A stretch of DNA of 23,051 nt, from IMG/VR virus record IMGVR_UViG_3300020021_000049, positions 1-23,051 of that record; one strand, written 5' to 3'. This DNA is from a virus. Made by a program: the position numbers and the translations under genes. Shown in pieces: positions 6,867 to 14,983 of this stretch. The notes beneath the pieces are model-generated. The model was not told where the DNA came from and made no database searches. It saw only the letters and a program-made list of their open reading frames with translations. The number at the start of each line of letters is the position of its first letter. Position 1 is the first letter of the stretch.

Positions 6867-7220
6867 TCAGTAGCCGATGTCGACGGTGATGGTGGCGGTC
6901 GCGCCGGAGCCGACGGTCTCGGCTGCGTAGCCGAACCGCACACCGCTCGTGGTCTTGGAAAGCTTCGGCGTGTTCGCGGAGACGTAGTAGAGGATGTCGC
7001 CGACGGCGACAGCCGAGTCGGAGCCGGTGGTGCCCTTGACGGGCAGGCTGGCGGAGCCGTTGAACTTCACGGTCGCGTTGCCGTCGGCGTCCTGGTCGAT
7101 CAGCGCCACACCGGGCTTCTGCCCGACGAGCACCGGGTCACCGGACTTTGCGCCGGAAGCCGGGAGGCTGACCTTGCGGAACAGCTGGTCGCCGTTCTCG
7201 TGAACGATGTTTTCTGCCAT
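6867..7220 (-). CDS. DUF2190 head decoration protein
   Basis: A 117-aa protein of the DUF2190 type, with the pattern ASGAKSGDPVLVGQKPGVAL, then ATVKFNGSASLPVKG and AVAVGDILYYVSANTPKLSK ending in GSGATATITVDIGY. Proteins of this family are small capsid cement or decoration proteins. It lies between the scaffold part of the protease gene and the major capsid gene. The start ATG at 7220 has AAGGAGA about 8 nt upstream. Confidence 0.88.
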   Translation of the reverse strand: MAENIVHENGDQLFRKVSLPASGAKSGDPVLVGQKPGVALIDQDADGNATVKFNGSASLPVKGTTGSDSAVAVGDILYYVSANTPKLSKTTSGVRFGYAAETVGSGATATITVDIGY

Positions 7221-7235
7221 GTCAGGTCTCCTTGG

Positions 7236-7760
7236 TTACGGCCGGCCAGCGGCGGCGAGCTTGGCGGCCTCCGGCGACATGCCACCGGTGACGTAGGACT
7301 CGGCGAGCGACGCAACAACCGTCGCGTCCGATGCGGTGGACGTTGATGTGGTGCCGCCGAGACCGGCAACGCGACCGACGCCGGCGGCTTCGAGTGCCTC
7401 GGCGATCTCGGCCTCCTTCGCCGTGATCGCGGCCGTCATGGCCTCACGGAACTTCGGCTCGTCGAGGACGCTGGCCTCCGTCATCGGCAGCGTCGCGGTG
7501 ACGCTTTCAATGACCTGCGCCCGAGCGGCCGGGGTGCTGATCTGCGATCCGGTCAGGAGTTCGGTGGCGATCGGACGCGATGCCTCAACTGCGGCGTAGC
7601 GGGCCAGCTTCGCGTCGGCCTCGGTCGCGCGCCGCTCCGACTCGACAGCCTTGGTTTCGGCCGCCACGCGGGCGGTCTGTGCTTCGGTGACGGCGGTCGA
7701 CACCGCGGTGTCCGTCGTCCCCGCCGCGTCCGGCGTGGTGCCGGTTGGTGAATCAGCCAT
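7236..7760 (-). CDS. Internal in-frame scaffold product (putative)
   Basis: An ATG at 7760, in frame with the protease-scaffold gene (codon 429), is preceded by GGAGAGG with 5-nt spacing. This is as good a ribosome site as any in the window. Starting here gives a 174-aa protein that is exactly the helical scaffold domain. The arrangement is like lambda C/Nu3, where the scaffold is made separately in excess from a nested start. Made from the same frame, it would end at the same stop. Confidence 0.65.
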   Translation of the reverse strand: MADSPTGTTPDAAGTTDTAVSTAVTEAQTARVAAETKAVESERRATEADAKLARYAAVEASRPIATELLTGSQISTPAARAQVIESVTATLPMTEASVLDEPKFREAMTAAITAKEAEIAEALEAAGVGRVAGLGGTTSTSTASDATVVASLAESYVTGGMSPEAAKLAAAGRP

Positions 7761-9044
7761 GGTGGCCTCTCCATTCGGTTGGGTGGAAACGGTCGGCGGG
7801 GCGCCGTCCGCTACAGGTGGGGTGGCCTCCACGGCCGGGATCTCAACCGGCGCGGACTCGGTCACATTGGTGTCCGTGTCGTCATCGCCGTCGGTGTCCG
7901 CCGGTGCCTGAGCCGATGCGGGTACAGGCACGTACTCGGTCCGGGGCACAACCTCGACACGCTCGTCGGCAAGGGTCGCGACCGTGGCCGCATCACCGGT
8001 CGTCAACGTGTACGACTGCTGCCATGTGGTCCGGGACTGGTTGTCGGAGACCGCATACCAGACCATGTTCTGGTCCGGGTCGAAGTCGCAGACGTAGATC
8101 CACTGGGTGACATCGCCGTCATCGCCGTACGCGGTTCGCAGCGCGGTGTCGAGCGCCGACTGGGTGTCGTTGGTGCTGGCCTCGCGCAGGCTTGCCGACT
8201 CGGTGGTCGACGTGCTCGCCGTCGGGTCTTGGTAAATCCCGCGGGTGGCGAGTTGCGGTGCCTCGGCTTGAAGCTTCGCCGTGAACGCCTTCAGCGCGTC
8301 GCCGACTGCGTTCGACAGGGTGATCCGCTCATCGCGGGTCAACTTGCCGGCGCCGTACATGTCATCGGCGAGGCTCGTGAAGTCGCTGTGTATCCGCGAC
8401 TCAAACCAGGCTTCGATGTTCTGGGCTTCGACCAGTTGGGCGGCTCGTGCCGATTCGAGAAGCGACACGAGCTTGCCCCCAGCACCAGCGGCCGTAACGA
8501 AGTCGACGGACTCGGCGGAGACGATCGACGTAATGAGCGGGCCGCGCTGACCGGGCGGCTGCTTGCCGTACTCGGCAGTGCCGGATGCGCGGATGCTCAT
8601 GCCGATCGACTCGGCCATCGGCGCGACCAGCGGGATGAAGAGCGGGTACACCTCGATGTCGGCGTAGAGACCGTCGCTCTCGTAGATCGCATCGGTAACC
8701 AGGCGCCCGGCGAGATCATGGATTGACCGCTCGGGACGCTCGACCTCTTCCGTCCCGGATGGATGGTCCCCGTAAATAGGCAGGCCAGCGTGAAAAACGT
8801 TGGCCTCGACGGTCTGTTGCAACATCGAGGCTGGGTAATATCCGGTACTGCCCTGGACGTCGCCGGCGATTAGCTTGGCGCGGTAGCGACGCACGCCTTC
8901 GGTGGTCATCAGCGCCGAGGCGGTTGCTTCGGCGATCTGCACTGCTTGACTGGTTGGCAGCTCGGCGACGGCGGTTGCCGATTCGCGTAGACGCACCCGG
9001 CTATTCATACGATCCGGCGCCCGAAGGCGAGTCTTGTTCGACAC
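7236..9044 (-). CDS. Capsid maturation protease fused to scaffold
   Basis: A 602-aa protein. Residues about 50-200 are the prohead protease: YRAKLIAGDVQGSTGYY, IYGDHPS (His 94), RSIHDLAGRL, then IGMSIRASG (Ser 150 or 154 as likely nucleophile) and SAESVDFVTAAGAGGKL. A middle domain (about 295-375) has WIYVCDFDPDQNMVWYAVSD. Residues from about 429 are an Ala/Glu-rich helical scaffold domain with coiled-coil character. The start is a GTG at 9044 with GAAGGAGG upstream. A strong internal ribosome site and ATG at 7760 would also give the scaffold part alone. A terminator lies just upstream of this gene. Confidence 0.9.
   Translation of the reverse strand: MSNKTRLRAPDRMNSRVRLRESATAVAELPTSQAVQIAEATASALMTTEGVRRYRAKLIAGDVQGSTGYYPASMLQQTVEANVFHAGLPIYGDHPSGTEEVERPERSIHDLAGRLVTDAIYESDGLYADIEVYPLFIPLVAPMAESIGMSIRASGTAEYGKQPPGQRGPLITSIVSAESVDFVTAAGAGGKLVSLLESARAAQLVEAQNIEAWFESRIHSDFTSLADDMYGAGKLTRDERITLSNAVGDALKAFTAKLQAEAPQLATRGIYQDPTASTSTTESASLREASTNDTQSALDTALRTAYGDDGDVTQWIYVCDFDPDQNMVWYAVSDNQSRTTWQQSYTLTTGDAATVATLADERVEVVPRTEYVPVPASAQAPADTDGDDDTDTNVTESAPVEIPAVEATPPVADGAPPTVSTQPNGEATMADSPTGTTPDAAGTTDTAVSTAVTEAQTARVAAETKAVESERRATEADAKLARYAAVEASRPIATELLTGSQISTPAARAQVIESVTATLPMTEASVLDEPKFREAMTAAITAKEAEIAEALEAAGVGRVAGLGGTTSTSTASDATVVASLAESYVTGGMSPEAAKLAAAGRP
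7766..7772 (-). promoter_or_regulatory. Internal ribosome binding site for the scaffold
   Basis: GGAGAGG sits 5 nt before an in-frame ATG at 7760, inside the protease-scaffold gene at the domain boundary. Such a strong purine-rich site within a coding region at a domain junction is unlikely to be accidental. Confidence 0.6.
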
Positions 9045-9065
9045 TCTGGCCTCCTTCGGGCATGC

Positions 9066-9095
9066 AAAAAGCCCCGACCGCGTGGTCGGGGCTTT
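9066..9095 (-). terminator. Strong rho-independent terminator inside the head operon
   Basis: A perfect 12-bp stem (AAAGCCCCGACC, 9068-9079, with 9084-9095) with a GCGT loop is followed on the minus strand by five U residues (9066-9070). It lies between the small gene at 9148-9414 and the protease gene. It should stop or reduce read-through into the protease and capsid genes unless an antiterminator acts or a promoter lies further downstream. Confidence 0.88.
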
Positions 9096-9147
9096 CGGTG
9101 TGGCGATATGGATTTAGAACGTGGCCGCCGACGTGCGGCGGGGTTGG

Positions 9148-9414
9148 CTATTCGGTGATGCGGGCGCCCGTCACCGGGTCAAGGCCCATGATCTTGCGAG
9201 CCGCCTTCTGGAACGAGTCCTCGCGGGCCGCGGTCGCATCGACGTCGGCGTTGTGCTGGCCGTAATCCGCACCATGACCGGCCGCATCCGGGTCGAAGGC
9301 CGCCGTCTTGACCGCGCCCCGCGCCCACGTTTGGTGCAGGTTGGCGAGCGCGACGAGACGGTCGCGGCGCTCCGGGCTGATCGGAGTGGCGACCAGCTTG
9401 ATCTTCGGAGTCAC
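9148..9414 (-). CDS. Small hypothetical protein overlapping the MuF gene
   Basis: An 88-aa protein starting at a GTG that overlaps the MuF stop (GTGA), so it is translationally coupled. The sequence is hydrophilic with no recognised domain: TPISPERRDRLVALANLH near the start, then an acidic-polar middle and KAARKIMGLDPVTGARITE at the end. The only large overlapping neighbour is MuF with its GNAT-like C-terminus, so this could be a partner or protective protein of that domain. It could also be an unrelated virion-module gene. It is followed by a terminator. Confidence 0.72.
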   Translation of the reverse strand: MTPKIKLVATPISPERRDRLVALANLHQTWARGAVKTAAFDPDAAGHGADYGQHNADVDATAAREDSFQKAARKIMGLDPVTGARITE

Positions 9415-11285
9415 AGCGGTTTCACCCCATCCCAACTCGAGCCCAACATCGTAGCCTTCCCGATCCACGTATCGTCCCGGGTTGCTCCGGACCAACGACC
9501 GGCCTGTCCGAGACGGTACGCCGTCGGATAGTTCGGATCACCGAACCGGTACGTCTTGGCGTCTTCGATGATAGAGCGCGCTGCGGTGAGTTGATCCTCG
9601 ATGCGGGCAAGCTTGGCAGTTCTCGCCGCCGTTGAGCCTTCCGTTGCGATCTCGGTACGCAGATCCGCGGCATCGTTGTCGTATGCGAAGACCTGGACGT
9701 CGAGTCGGTAGAGCGTCTTCCTCGCCTCGTCGGCGGTCGCGAAGTCGTATCCCGACCTGGACCAGGCATATCCGCCGATGGAGATGTTGGCGTTGAGTTC
9801 GATGCGGGCCACACCGGATTCGCGATACCAGTCTTCGAGGTGGGCGTTGAACGCCTCCGCGAAGCCCTGACCCTGCACGTCCGAATCGAGTCGGAGCAGG
9901 GCGTGGTAGGCGACCAGGGATTGATCGCTGCCGCGGCCCAGTGCCCGGGTGAACTCGCCGACCTGCGTGCCTTCGCTGTCGGTGATGTCGCCGGAGATCA
10001 GTGTCAACCCGTCGTCGTCGAATGCCTCGGTCACCTTCGTGGTGAGGCTGGCGAACGTGCCGTCCATGACCTGAGCGGCGGCCTCTTTCGTCGGTGCAGC
10101 AAGTAGCTCGGCGGCGAGCGGGCGCCCGCTTTCGCTGCCGACCTTCGCGACGGGTGCTGCGGCTGTCCGGCGTGGCAGCGGAGTCGGTCTTGCGGTGACA
10201 TCAGCCGCTGCCGTTGACGCCGGTTTCGCGATGCGTTCCAGATCCTTGAGGGATGCCGGTGCATACGACGGCCGCCACCCGCTGGTCGTGCGCAGCCGCG
10301 GGATGTCATCCCAGGTGATCCGACCGGACTTCAGCAGGTTCAGCCGGCCGGGGCCGAGCATCTGCGCCTGCGTCGCTGCGGACTGTTGGCTGAACCATTT
10401 CCGCGCGTCGGGGACGGTGCTCGGGGGCTCTGGAGTTTTGATCCCGAGTTCGGACCACGGTTTGACGATCGGTACGCGTGCGCATCTTCCCGACTGGTGA
10501 TCTTGGGGTCCCGGTTCGGATAGGTCGTGAACCGAACCGTTCATAGCTATACAACTCGGACATGTCCTATTCGAGAAGGTGCAAAGCCACAGCCAGCCAC
10601 TCAGCACGTCCGAGTTCGAGTGGTGGGCGTACTGCGATGTGGTGCGGTAGGCGTCGAGCACCTCAGTCCGGGCGATGTTCGTAGCCCTGGCCAAGCCGCC
10701 ATTGAAGCCTTCCTCCAGCCCTGCCACCATCCGTGATGCGGCGGTGTTCGGGTTGTCGCCGAGCGCGACGCCGCGCACCAACTCCCGGTGCATGGCATCG
10801 ACGGCCTCACCGGACAGCGCGTTGGTCTGCGAGGTGATCTGCTGTGCGGTCCGGGCGACGATGATGTCCAACGACGTCGGGTTGATCCGGGCCGCGAACT
10901 TTGCTGCAGCCGCCGCGCGTTGAGCGACCGGCAGTTGCGAGGCGACGATCCCCGGCTCGGCATCAGCGGTCGACTGGACCGCGTTGCCGGCGGCGTCGGT
11001 GATCGTGACCCCGGCGCGGGTGGCGAGTTCCTGCAGCGTTGACTGGGCCGCTTCCATCGTCCGGTACAGGCGGTCGATGCGGTTCAGTTCGTACGCTGCC
11101 GGCCACCGGCCGAGTTGTGCCGCCAACGCCATGGCATCGGCGACTGCGGTGTTCATGTCGGCGGAGAGGGTGGCCCACGCCTTGACCCAGGCTGCGGCCA
11201 GGGCGCGGGTTGCGTCGTCTGCTTCAGTGCCGATCGTGGTCCGGAGTTGACTACCGAGGAGCAGCGTCGGTCGGCGGATCGCCAC
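9411..11285 (-). CDS. MuF-like minor head protein with GNAT-like C-terminal domain
   Basis: A 624-aa protein. The MuF (SPP1 gp7-like) domain occupies about residues 130-275. It includes RTEVLDAYR and the Cys/His motif C242-P-S-C245, H253, H263, C268. These proteins sit at the portal vertex inside the head. After a Pro/Ala-rich linker (about 350-385), residues about 385-530 contain VQGQGFAEAFN (GNAT motif A type, Q-G-Q-G at 471-474), then YRESGVARIELNAN and GGYAWSRSGYDF, typical of an acetyltransferase-like fold. Residues 535-575 are coiled coil. MuF proteins often carry variable C-terminal effector domains (literature on MuF polymorphic toxins). Its stop overlaps the next gene. Confidence 0.88.
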   Translation of the reverse strand: MAIRRPTLLLGSQLRTTIGTEADDATRALAAAWVKAWATLSADMNTAVADAMALAAQLGRWPAAYELNRIDRLYRTMEAAQSTLQELATRAGVTITDAAGNAVQSTADAEPGIVASQLPVAQRAAAAAKFAARINPTSLDIIVARTAQQITSQTNALSGEAVDAMHRELVRGVALGDNPNTAASRMVAGLEEGFNGGLARATNIARTEVLDAYRTTSQYAHHSNSDVLSGWLWLCTFSNRTCPSCIAMNGSVHDLSEPGPQDHQSGRCARVPIVKPWSELGIKTPEPPSTVPDARKWFSQQSAATQAQMLGPGRLNLLKSGRITWDDIPRLRTTSGWRPSYAPASLKDLERIAKPASTAAADVTARPTPLPRRTAAAPVAKVGSESGRPLAAELLAAPTKEAAAQVMDGTFASLTTKVTEAFDDDGLTLISGDITDSEGTQVGEFTRALGRGSDQSLVAYHALLRLDSDVQGQGFAEAFNAHLEDWYRESGVARIELNANISIGGYAWSRSGYDFATADEARKTLYRLDVQVFAYDNDAADLRTEIATEGSTAARTAKLARIEDQLTAARSIIEDAKTYRFGDPNYPTAYRLGQAGRWSGATRDDTWIGKATMLGSSWDGVKPL

Positions 11286-11287
11286 GG

Positions 11288-12253
11288 TCAGCTCCCCTTG
11301 TCGACCGGTGCCCCGTCTCCCGGCTGTGCACCGGTATCCCCGTCGTCCGTGGTGTCATCGCCGGGATCAGCCATCGGACCGGTTCCGGCCGTTGCCGGGT
11401 CGGCGCCGGCTTTCGCCAATGCGGCGAGCTGGGAGCCTGGTCCTAGCGGTGCACCTTTCGGCCAGATGAAGTTCCCGTCGTCGTCGGTCATCTGCTCGAC
11501 TATCTCGTCGGCACCGCGGACTCCGAATGCGGTGAGGATGAGACGCAGGATGATTTCCGGCGGGACGGTGCCGGTCGAGTTTGCTTTCTGGATCGCGTCG
11601 GCCAACTGGTCGACGGACATGTCTTGCAGGTTCGGCCACACAATGTCGATGGTGTCGACGGTGTCACCGGCAAGGGTGATGTATTCGCGGCCGGATGCGG
11701 GGTCACGGCGGATGGTGCCTTTCAGGCTGCCTCGCGGTGCCCGGACTGCTTCGCCGATGACGTACTGCATCAGTGGTAGCAGGAAGTCCGACGTCCACAG
11801 TTCGCGGCGTTGGGACATGGCCAACTCGGTCGGCTGGTCCAACGTTTCCGCTGTCGCCCGCGCCCCGGTTTGACCGGGGTCGGACAGCAGCATCGTGACC
11901 GGCACATCGAGGGCGGAGGCGATCATTGTTGCGATCGGTCGGCCGGAGTCGGCGTCGATCGTCGCCCCGGACTTCGAGATCGCTTCAAGAGCAACATCGG
12001 GCGGGATGATCGCAGCGGCACCGGCAGCGTCGGGTTCACCGTGGATCGAACGGCCCGGGCGGCGTTCCAGCGCCTTGCGGATCCCGGCCGCCTTGTTGCC
12101 CGGTGCGGTGGCTTTCCACGCGTACCGCGACAGGGAGCGCATGAGACGCGCCCAGTCTTCGAGGAACTCCTTGTACGCCTTCGCCCAGTCAACAGCGGCA
12201 TACGCGTCGGGGACACCGAACTTCCAGCCCGGTATTACCAGGCGACAGGCCAC
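11288..12253 (-). pseudogene. Portal protein, C-terminal part (frame broken)
   Basis: This frame holds the C-terminal two thirds of the portal. It begins with homology at GWKFGVPDAYAAVDWAKAYKEF (in part, first codons near 12238), followed by LEDWARLMRSLSRYAWK, TMIASALDVPVTMLLSDPGQTG and ALAMSQRREL-type portal features, then an acidic Asp/Gly/Pro tail. The frame is -1 relative to the N-terminal part. It has no ATG near the junction; the nearest possible restart is a GTG at 12253, just before the upstream TAA stop. The open frame extends to 12385 but that part is antisense-like shadow sequence. Residues expected between the two parts are missing (see finding). Confidence 0.8.
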
Positions 12254-12957
12254 TGCCCGAACTGGCGGATCCGTGCCGTCGGCCGGTAACCCAACGCCGG
12301 GTAATACCGCTCCAACGTTTCCGTGGACGGCAGGGCGGTTGACGGGTCGATGGTGGTCTTCACCCAGCGGCGGTGATAAAACCACGGCTCGGAGTCGTCC
12401 TCCGGGTTGCAGATGATGTCGACGATCTGATCCGCCGGGATGACCCGTGTCGACACCTGACCGGCAAGCGGTCGGGTGAAGCAGGAGACGTAGACGTTGC
12501 CGTCGGTGCCGAGCGCGTGCTCGAGTTGGTCGCGGGCGGACGGGCCCGTGACCGCGCGGAGGTTGCCGGGATCGCTGAGGAAATCGGCAATGACGGCCTG
12601 GACGTCCTGCTCGCCATCCTTACGCCCGTTCGCACGGGCGGTGATTTCGACGCCCTGACCCCACACATAGGCGGATCTGATGGCCAACCCGCGTTTTACC
12701 AGCGGGTTCGCGATCCCGTAGAGACGGCAGACGGCACGCATTTGGCGCATGCCCTCGGGTGTGAACTCCATCTCCGAGAGGGCAACAAGCCGCATCCATC
12801 CCGGGTCCAGCAGGGCGCGCTCGAGTTCGGTCAGCGACTCCTTCAGGAACGCCTCGTTGTTGCTGACCTCGCGGAGCTCAGCCCGCAACTCCTCGCGCAG
12901 AGGTGCCGTGCCGGAGATCGCCTCGGCGATACGGCGGACGGGGGCGAGGACATCCAC
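12235..12957 (-). pseudogene. Portal protein, N-terminal part (ends at premature TAA)
   Basis: A 240-aa open frame starting at GTG 12957 after the large terminase. It encodes the N-terminal portal region: RMLVALSEMEF-like and LYGIANPLVKRGLAIRSAYVWGQGVEI, then DFLSDPGNLRAVTGPSA, LGTDGNVYVSCF and a beta-rich clip-proximal part ending ARIRQFGQWPVAW followed by TAA. In related portals the segment after this Trp continues into the strand leading to WKFG. Here it stops and the continuation is in another frame. The two parts add to about 555 residues, a normal portal length. The gene is the dodecameric DNA gate at the head vertex if functional. Confidence 0.83.
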
Positions 12958-12972
12958 AAGGACACCCCCGGA

Positions 12973-14481
12973 TCAGTACCGTGCCCCGATGGAAAAGTCT
13001 GCGTCTTCGTCGTCTTCGACAACCCCGTCAGGCACGATCAGATCCGCGACAGCGGTCAGCATCAGCGCATCGGCCCTGTCCGGCGACGGGAGTTTGCGTT
13101 TCTTCATGTCGTCCTTGGATTCGATCTGCACCTGACCGCGCGACGTGTACTTGTAGCGGATGGCACCCAGTTGGGCGGCCAACTCGTCGTCGTCCGGATC
13201 GATGTCGATGTCGTCCTGCTCGAACCGTTCACGCAAAGCCCAGTACCACTCGGCGCGTGCGTTGAGGTAGTGCTCGTTATCAACGGCGCCGGCGCCGGCC
13301 TGCATGTCCACAACGTCGTAGCCCTGCTCGGCGAGTTGATCGACCACGCCGCCGCCGACGCCTACACCATCGACGCGGATCTCATCGGCGCCATGCTTGC
13401 GCGCTGCGACAATGACCTGACCGGTCGTCTCCGTGGTGGCCTGCTTGTGGTTGTCGGCGACGATCCGGGCAACCGGTCCGCGGCGGAGCATGATCACGGA
13501 TCGGTCGGCGCCGAACCTCGCAACGTCGACGCCGAGGATGGCCCACGGGCCGGGCTCGAGCGTCCGAGCTTGTGCGGCGAGGATCCATGCCGGGTCGATG
13601 AGGACGTCTTCGCCCACGTCCGGGAAGATCCCGCGGACCTTCGCGGTGAACAGTGGCGACTCAATGCCCCACCGGTGGATGCGTTCAGCAACCCACATCG
13701 GCGACAGCAGCATCGGCCGTAGATCATCGGGAACAAACTCGGTCGACGGGCCGAGACCCAACTTGTCGAACAGTTCGGCAAGCAAGGGATGCTCGGCGAT
13801 GGCTTCGGCGGTGAAGTTCGGTGTCTCCAATCCGTCGATCCGGATGACGTTCCAGCCGGAGCCGGGCTGGCAGATTTTGGCGAAGTGAGTGGTGGCCGAG
13901 TCCGGGTTCCCGATCGCCAGCACGCGCGCGTTCTCGTTGGTGGCGAGGGCGTCGACAGCATCGAACAAGGTTCGGGGGACGCCACCGGCTTCATCCACGA
14001 CGATCAGCGGATACCGGGAGTGGATGCCCTGAAACGCGGCCTGATCCTCATCTGCGGGCTTACGCCCGTAGCCGATCGGTTCGCAGCCGTCGAGCTTCCA
14101 CTCCGGCACCGAGCCGGACGTGATGTAACCCTGCAACCCGCCCTTACGGTGAGCACGGCGGATCTCACGCCACAGAATGGCGGACACCTGCGCTGCGGTC
14201 GGTGCGGTGGTGACGGCGAATGCTTCACCGGCGTCGTGGACGGAAAGCCACCACGAAACGAGTCGGCTCGCTGACCATGACTTTCCCGAGTCGTGGCAGC
14301 TTTGCACGGCCGTGTAGCGGTTGTCCCGGATTGACTCCGCGATCTCCCGCTGCTTGGACCACATGTGCTCGCCGAGTTTGTCCCGCACCCAACCGACCGG
14401 ATCATTCAGGTACGGGTCCGGCTGCTTCGGTTGGAACGAGTCGACCGCGACCTGCCACGCCATTTCCATCAGCGTCGGCAT
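12973..14481 (-). CDS. terL: Terminase large subunit
   Basis: A 502-aa ATPase-nuclease that packages DNA. The ATPase domain has a Walker A motif SCHDSGKS (residues 61-68), Walker B LIVVDEAGG (D163, E164), and the coupling segment near RVLAIGNPDS. The nuclease domain has GVDVARFGADRS (D319), RVDGVGVGGG (D371) and SPDRADAL (D468/D471) as likely metal ligands. The start ATG at 14481 has GAGGTG about 4 nt upstream; the open frame upstream has 11 more codons without a better site. The portal follows after 15 nt. Confidence 0.95.
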   Translation of the reverse strand: MPTLMEMAWQVAVDSFQPKQPDPYLNDPVGWVRDKLGEHMWSKQREIAESIRDNRYTAVQSCHDSGKSWSASRLVSWWLSVHDAGEAFAVTTAPTAAQVSAILWREIRRAHRKGGLQGYITSGSVPEWKLDGCEPIGYGRKPADEDQAAFQGIHSRYPLIVVDEAGGVPRTLFDAVDALATNENARVLAIGNPDSATTHFAKICQPGSGWNVIRIDGLETPNFTAEAIAEHPLLAELFDKLGLGPSTEFVPDDLRPMLLSPMWVAERIHRWGIESPLFTAKVRGIFPDVGEDVLIDPAWILAAQARTLEPGPWAILGVDVARFGADRSVIMLRRGPVARIVADNHKQATTETTGQVIVAARKHGADEIRVDGVGVGGGVVDQLAEQGYDVVDMQAGAGAVDNEHYLNARAEWYWALRERFEQDDIDIDPDDDELAAQLGAIRYKYTSRGQVQIESKDDMKKRKLPSPDRADALMLTAVADLIVPDGVVEDDEDADFSIGARY

Positions 14482-14551
14482 GGTCACCTCGTCGAGGGGT
14501 GAAGCGGCCCGCAACCGGGGAGGCGATCGCAGGGCCGCAGTCGATCAGGTG

Positions 14552-14983
14552 TTACTCGGCGGGTGCGGGCGGAGCAACCGGCGTCGCAGCGTCGGTGAGC
14601 GCCTGCACGGCCGCGTCGAGCGGGCCCTGCGCGGCGGCGAGTTGCGCGCTGACGGCGACGAGACCGGATGTGTCGACGCCAGCCGCCTCGAGCGTGGCAA
14701 TCTCGGCCTCGAGCGCAGTGACGCCTGCGCCGATCGCAGCAACCTGAGTGCCGACGTCACCGATGACGGTGTTGATCTGCGCGACGGCCGCGTCGATGTC
14801 CTCTTGCTGGCTCATGATCATTCCCTCTTTCGTGATGATGGTGCGCAGGGTGCGCTTGATGCCGGTGAGGTCTTCCTCGACTGCGGCGATTCGGGTGTCG
14901 AGTGCGTGCAGGCAGTGCAGGACCGCTTCGATCGGGTCCTTGTGGCCGGCGCAGTTGACGACGATGCAGACGAAGATGGTCAC
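14552..14983 (-). CDS. Coiled-coil protein coupled to cysteine peptidase
   Basis: A 143-aa protein whose GTG start overlaps the peptidase stop (GTGA). Residues 1-55 contain two or three Cys/His and a helix (RIAAVEEDLTGIKRTLRTI). Residues from 57 (MSQQEDIDAAVAQINTVI) form a long Ala/Glu/Val-rich coiled coil ending in an APVAPPAPAE type Pro-rich tail. A second good start, ATG 14815 with GAGGG 7 nt upstream, would give just the 87-aa coiled-coil part. It may join the two halves as a fused product, or both products may be made. Small coiled-coil proteins like the second part are common in actinophage genomes. Function unknown. Confidence 0.72.
   Translation of the reverse strand: MTIFVCIVVNCAGHKDPIEAVLHCLHALDTRIAAVEEDLTGIKRTLRTIITKEGMIMSQQEDIDAAVAQINTVIGDVGTQVAAIGAGVTALEAEIATLEAAGVDTSGLVAVSAQLAAAQGPLDAAVQALTDAATPVAPPAPAE

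Noticed and set aside
12235-12385. Programmed frameshift in the portal gene
   Set aside because: No X XXY YYZ heptamer occurs in the overlap, portal frameshifting is not established in such phages, and residues appear to be missing at the junction.
12373-13722. Long plus-strand open frame (449 codons) opposite the terminase and portal genes
   Set aside because: It is antisense to well-supported conserved genes, has no ribosome site, and arises from high GC codon bias. The same holds for plus-strand frames at 7779-8726 and 14321-15247.
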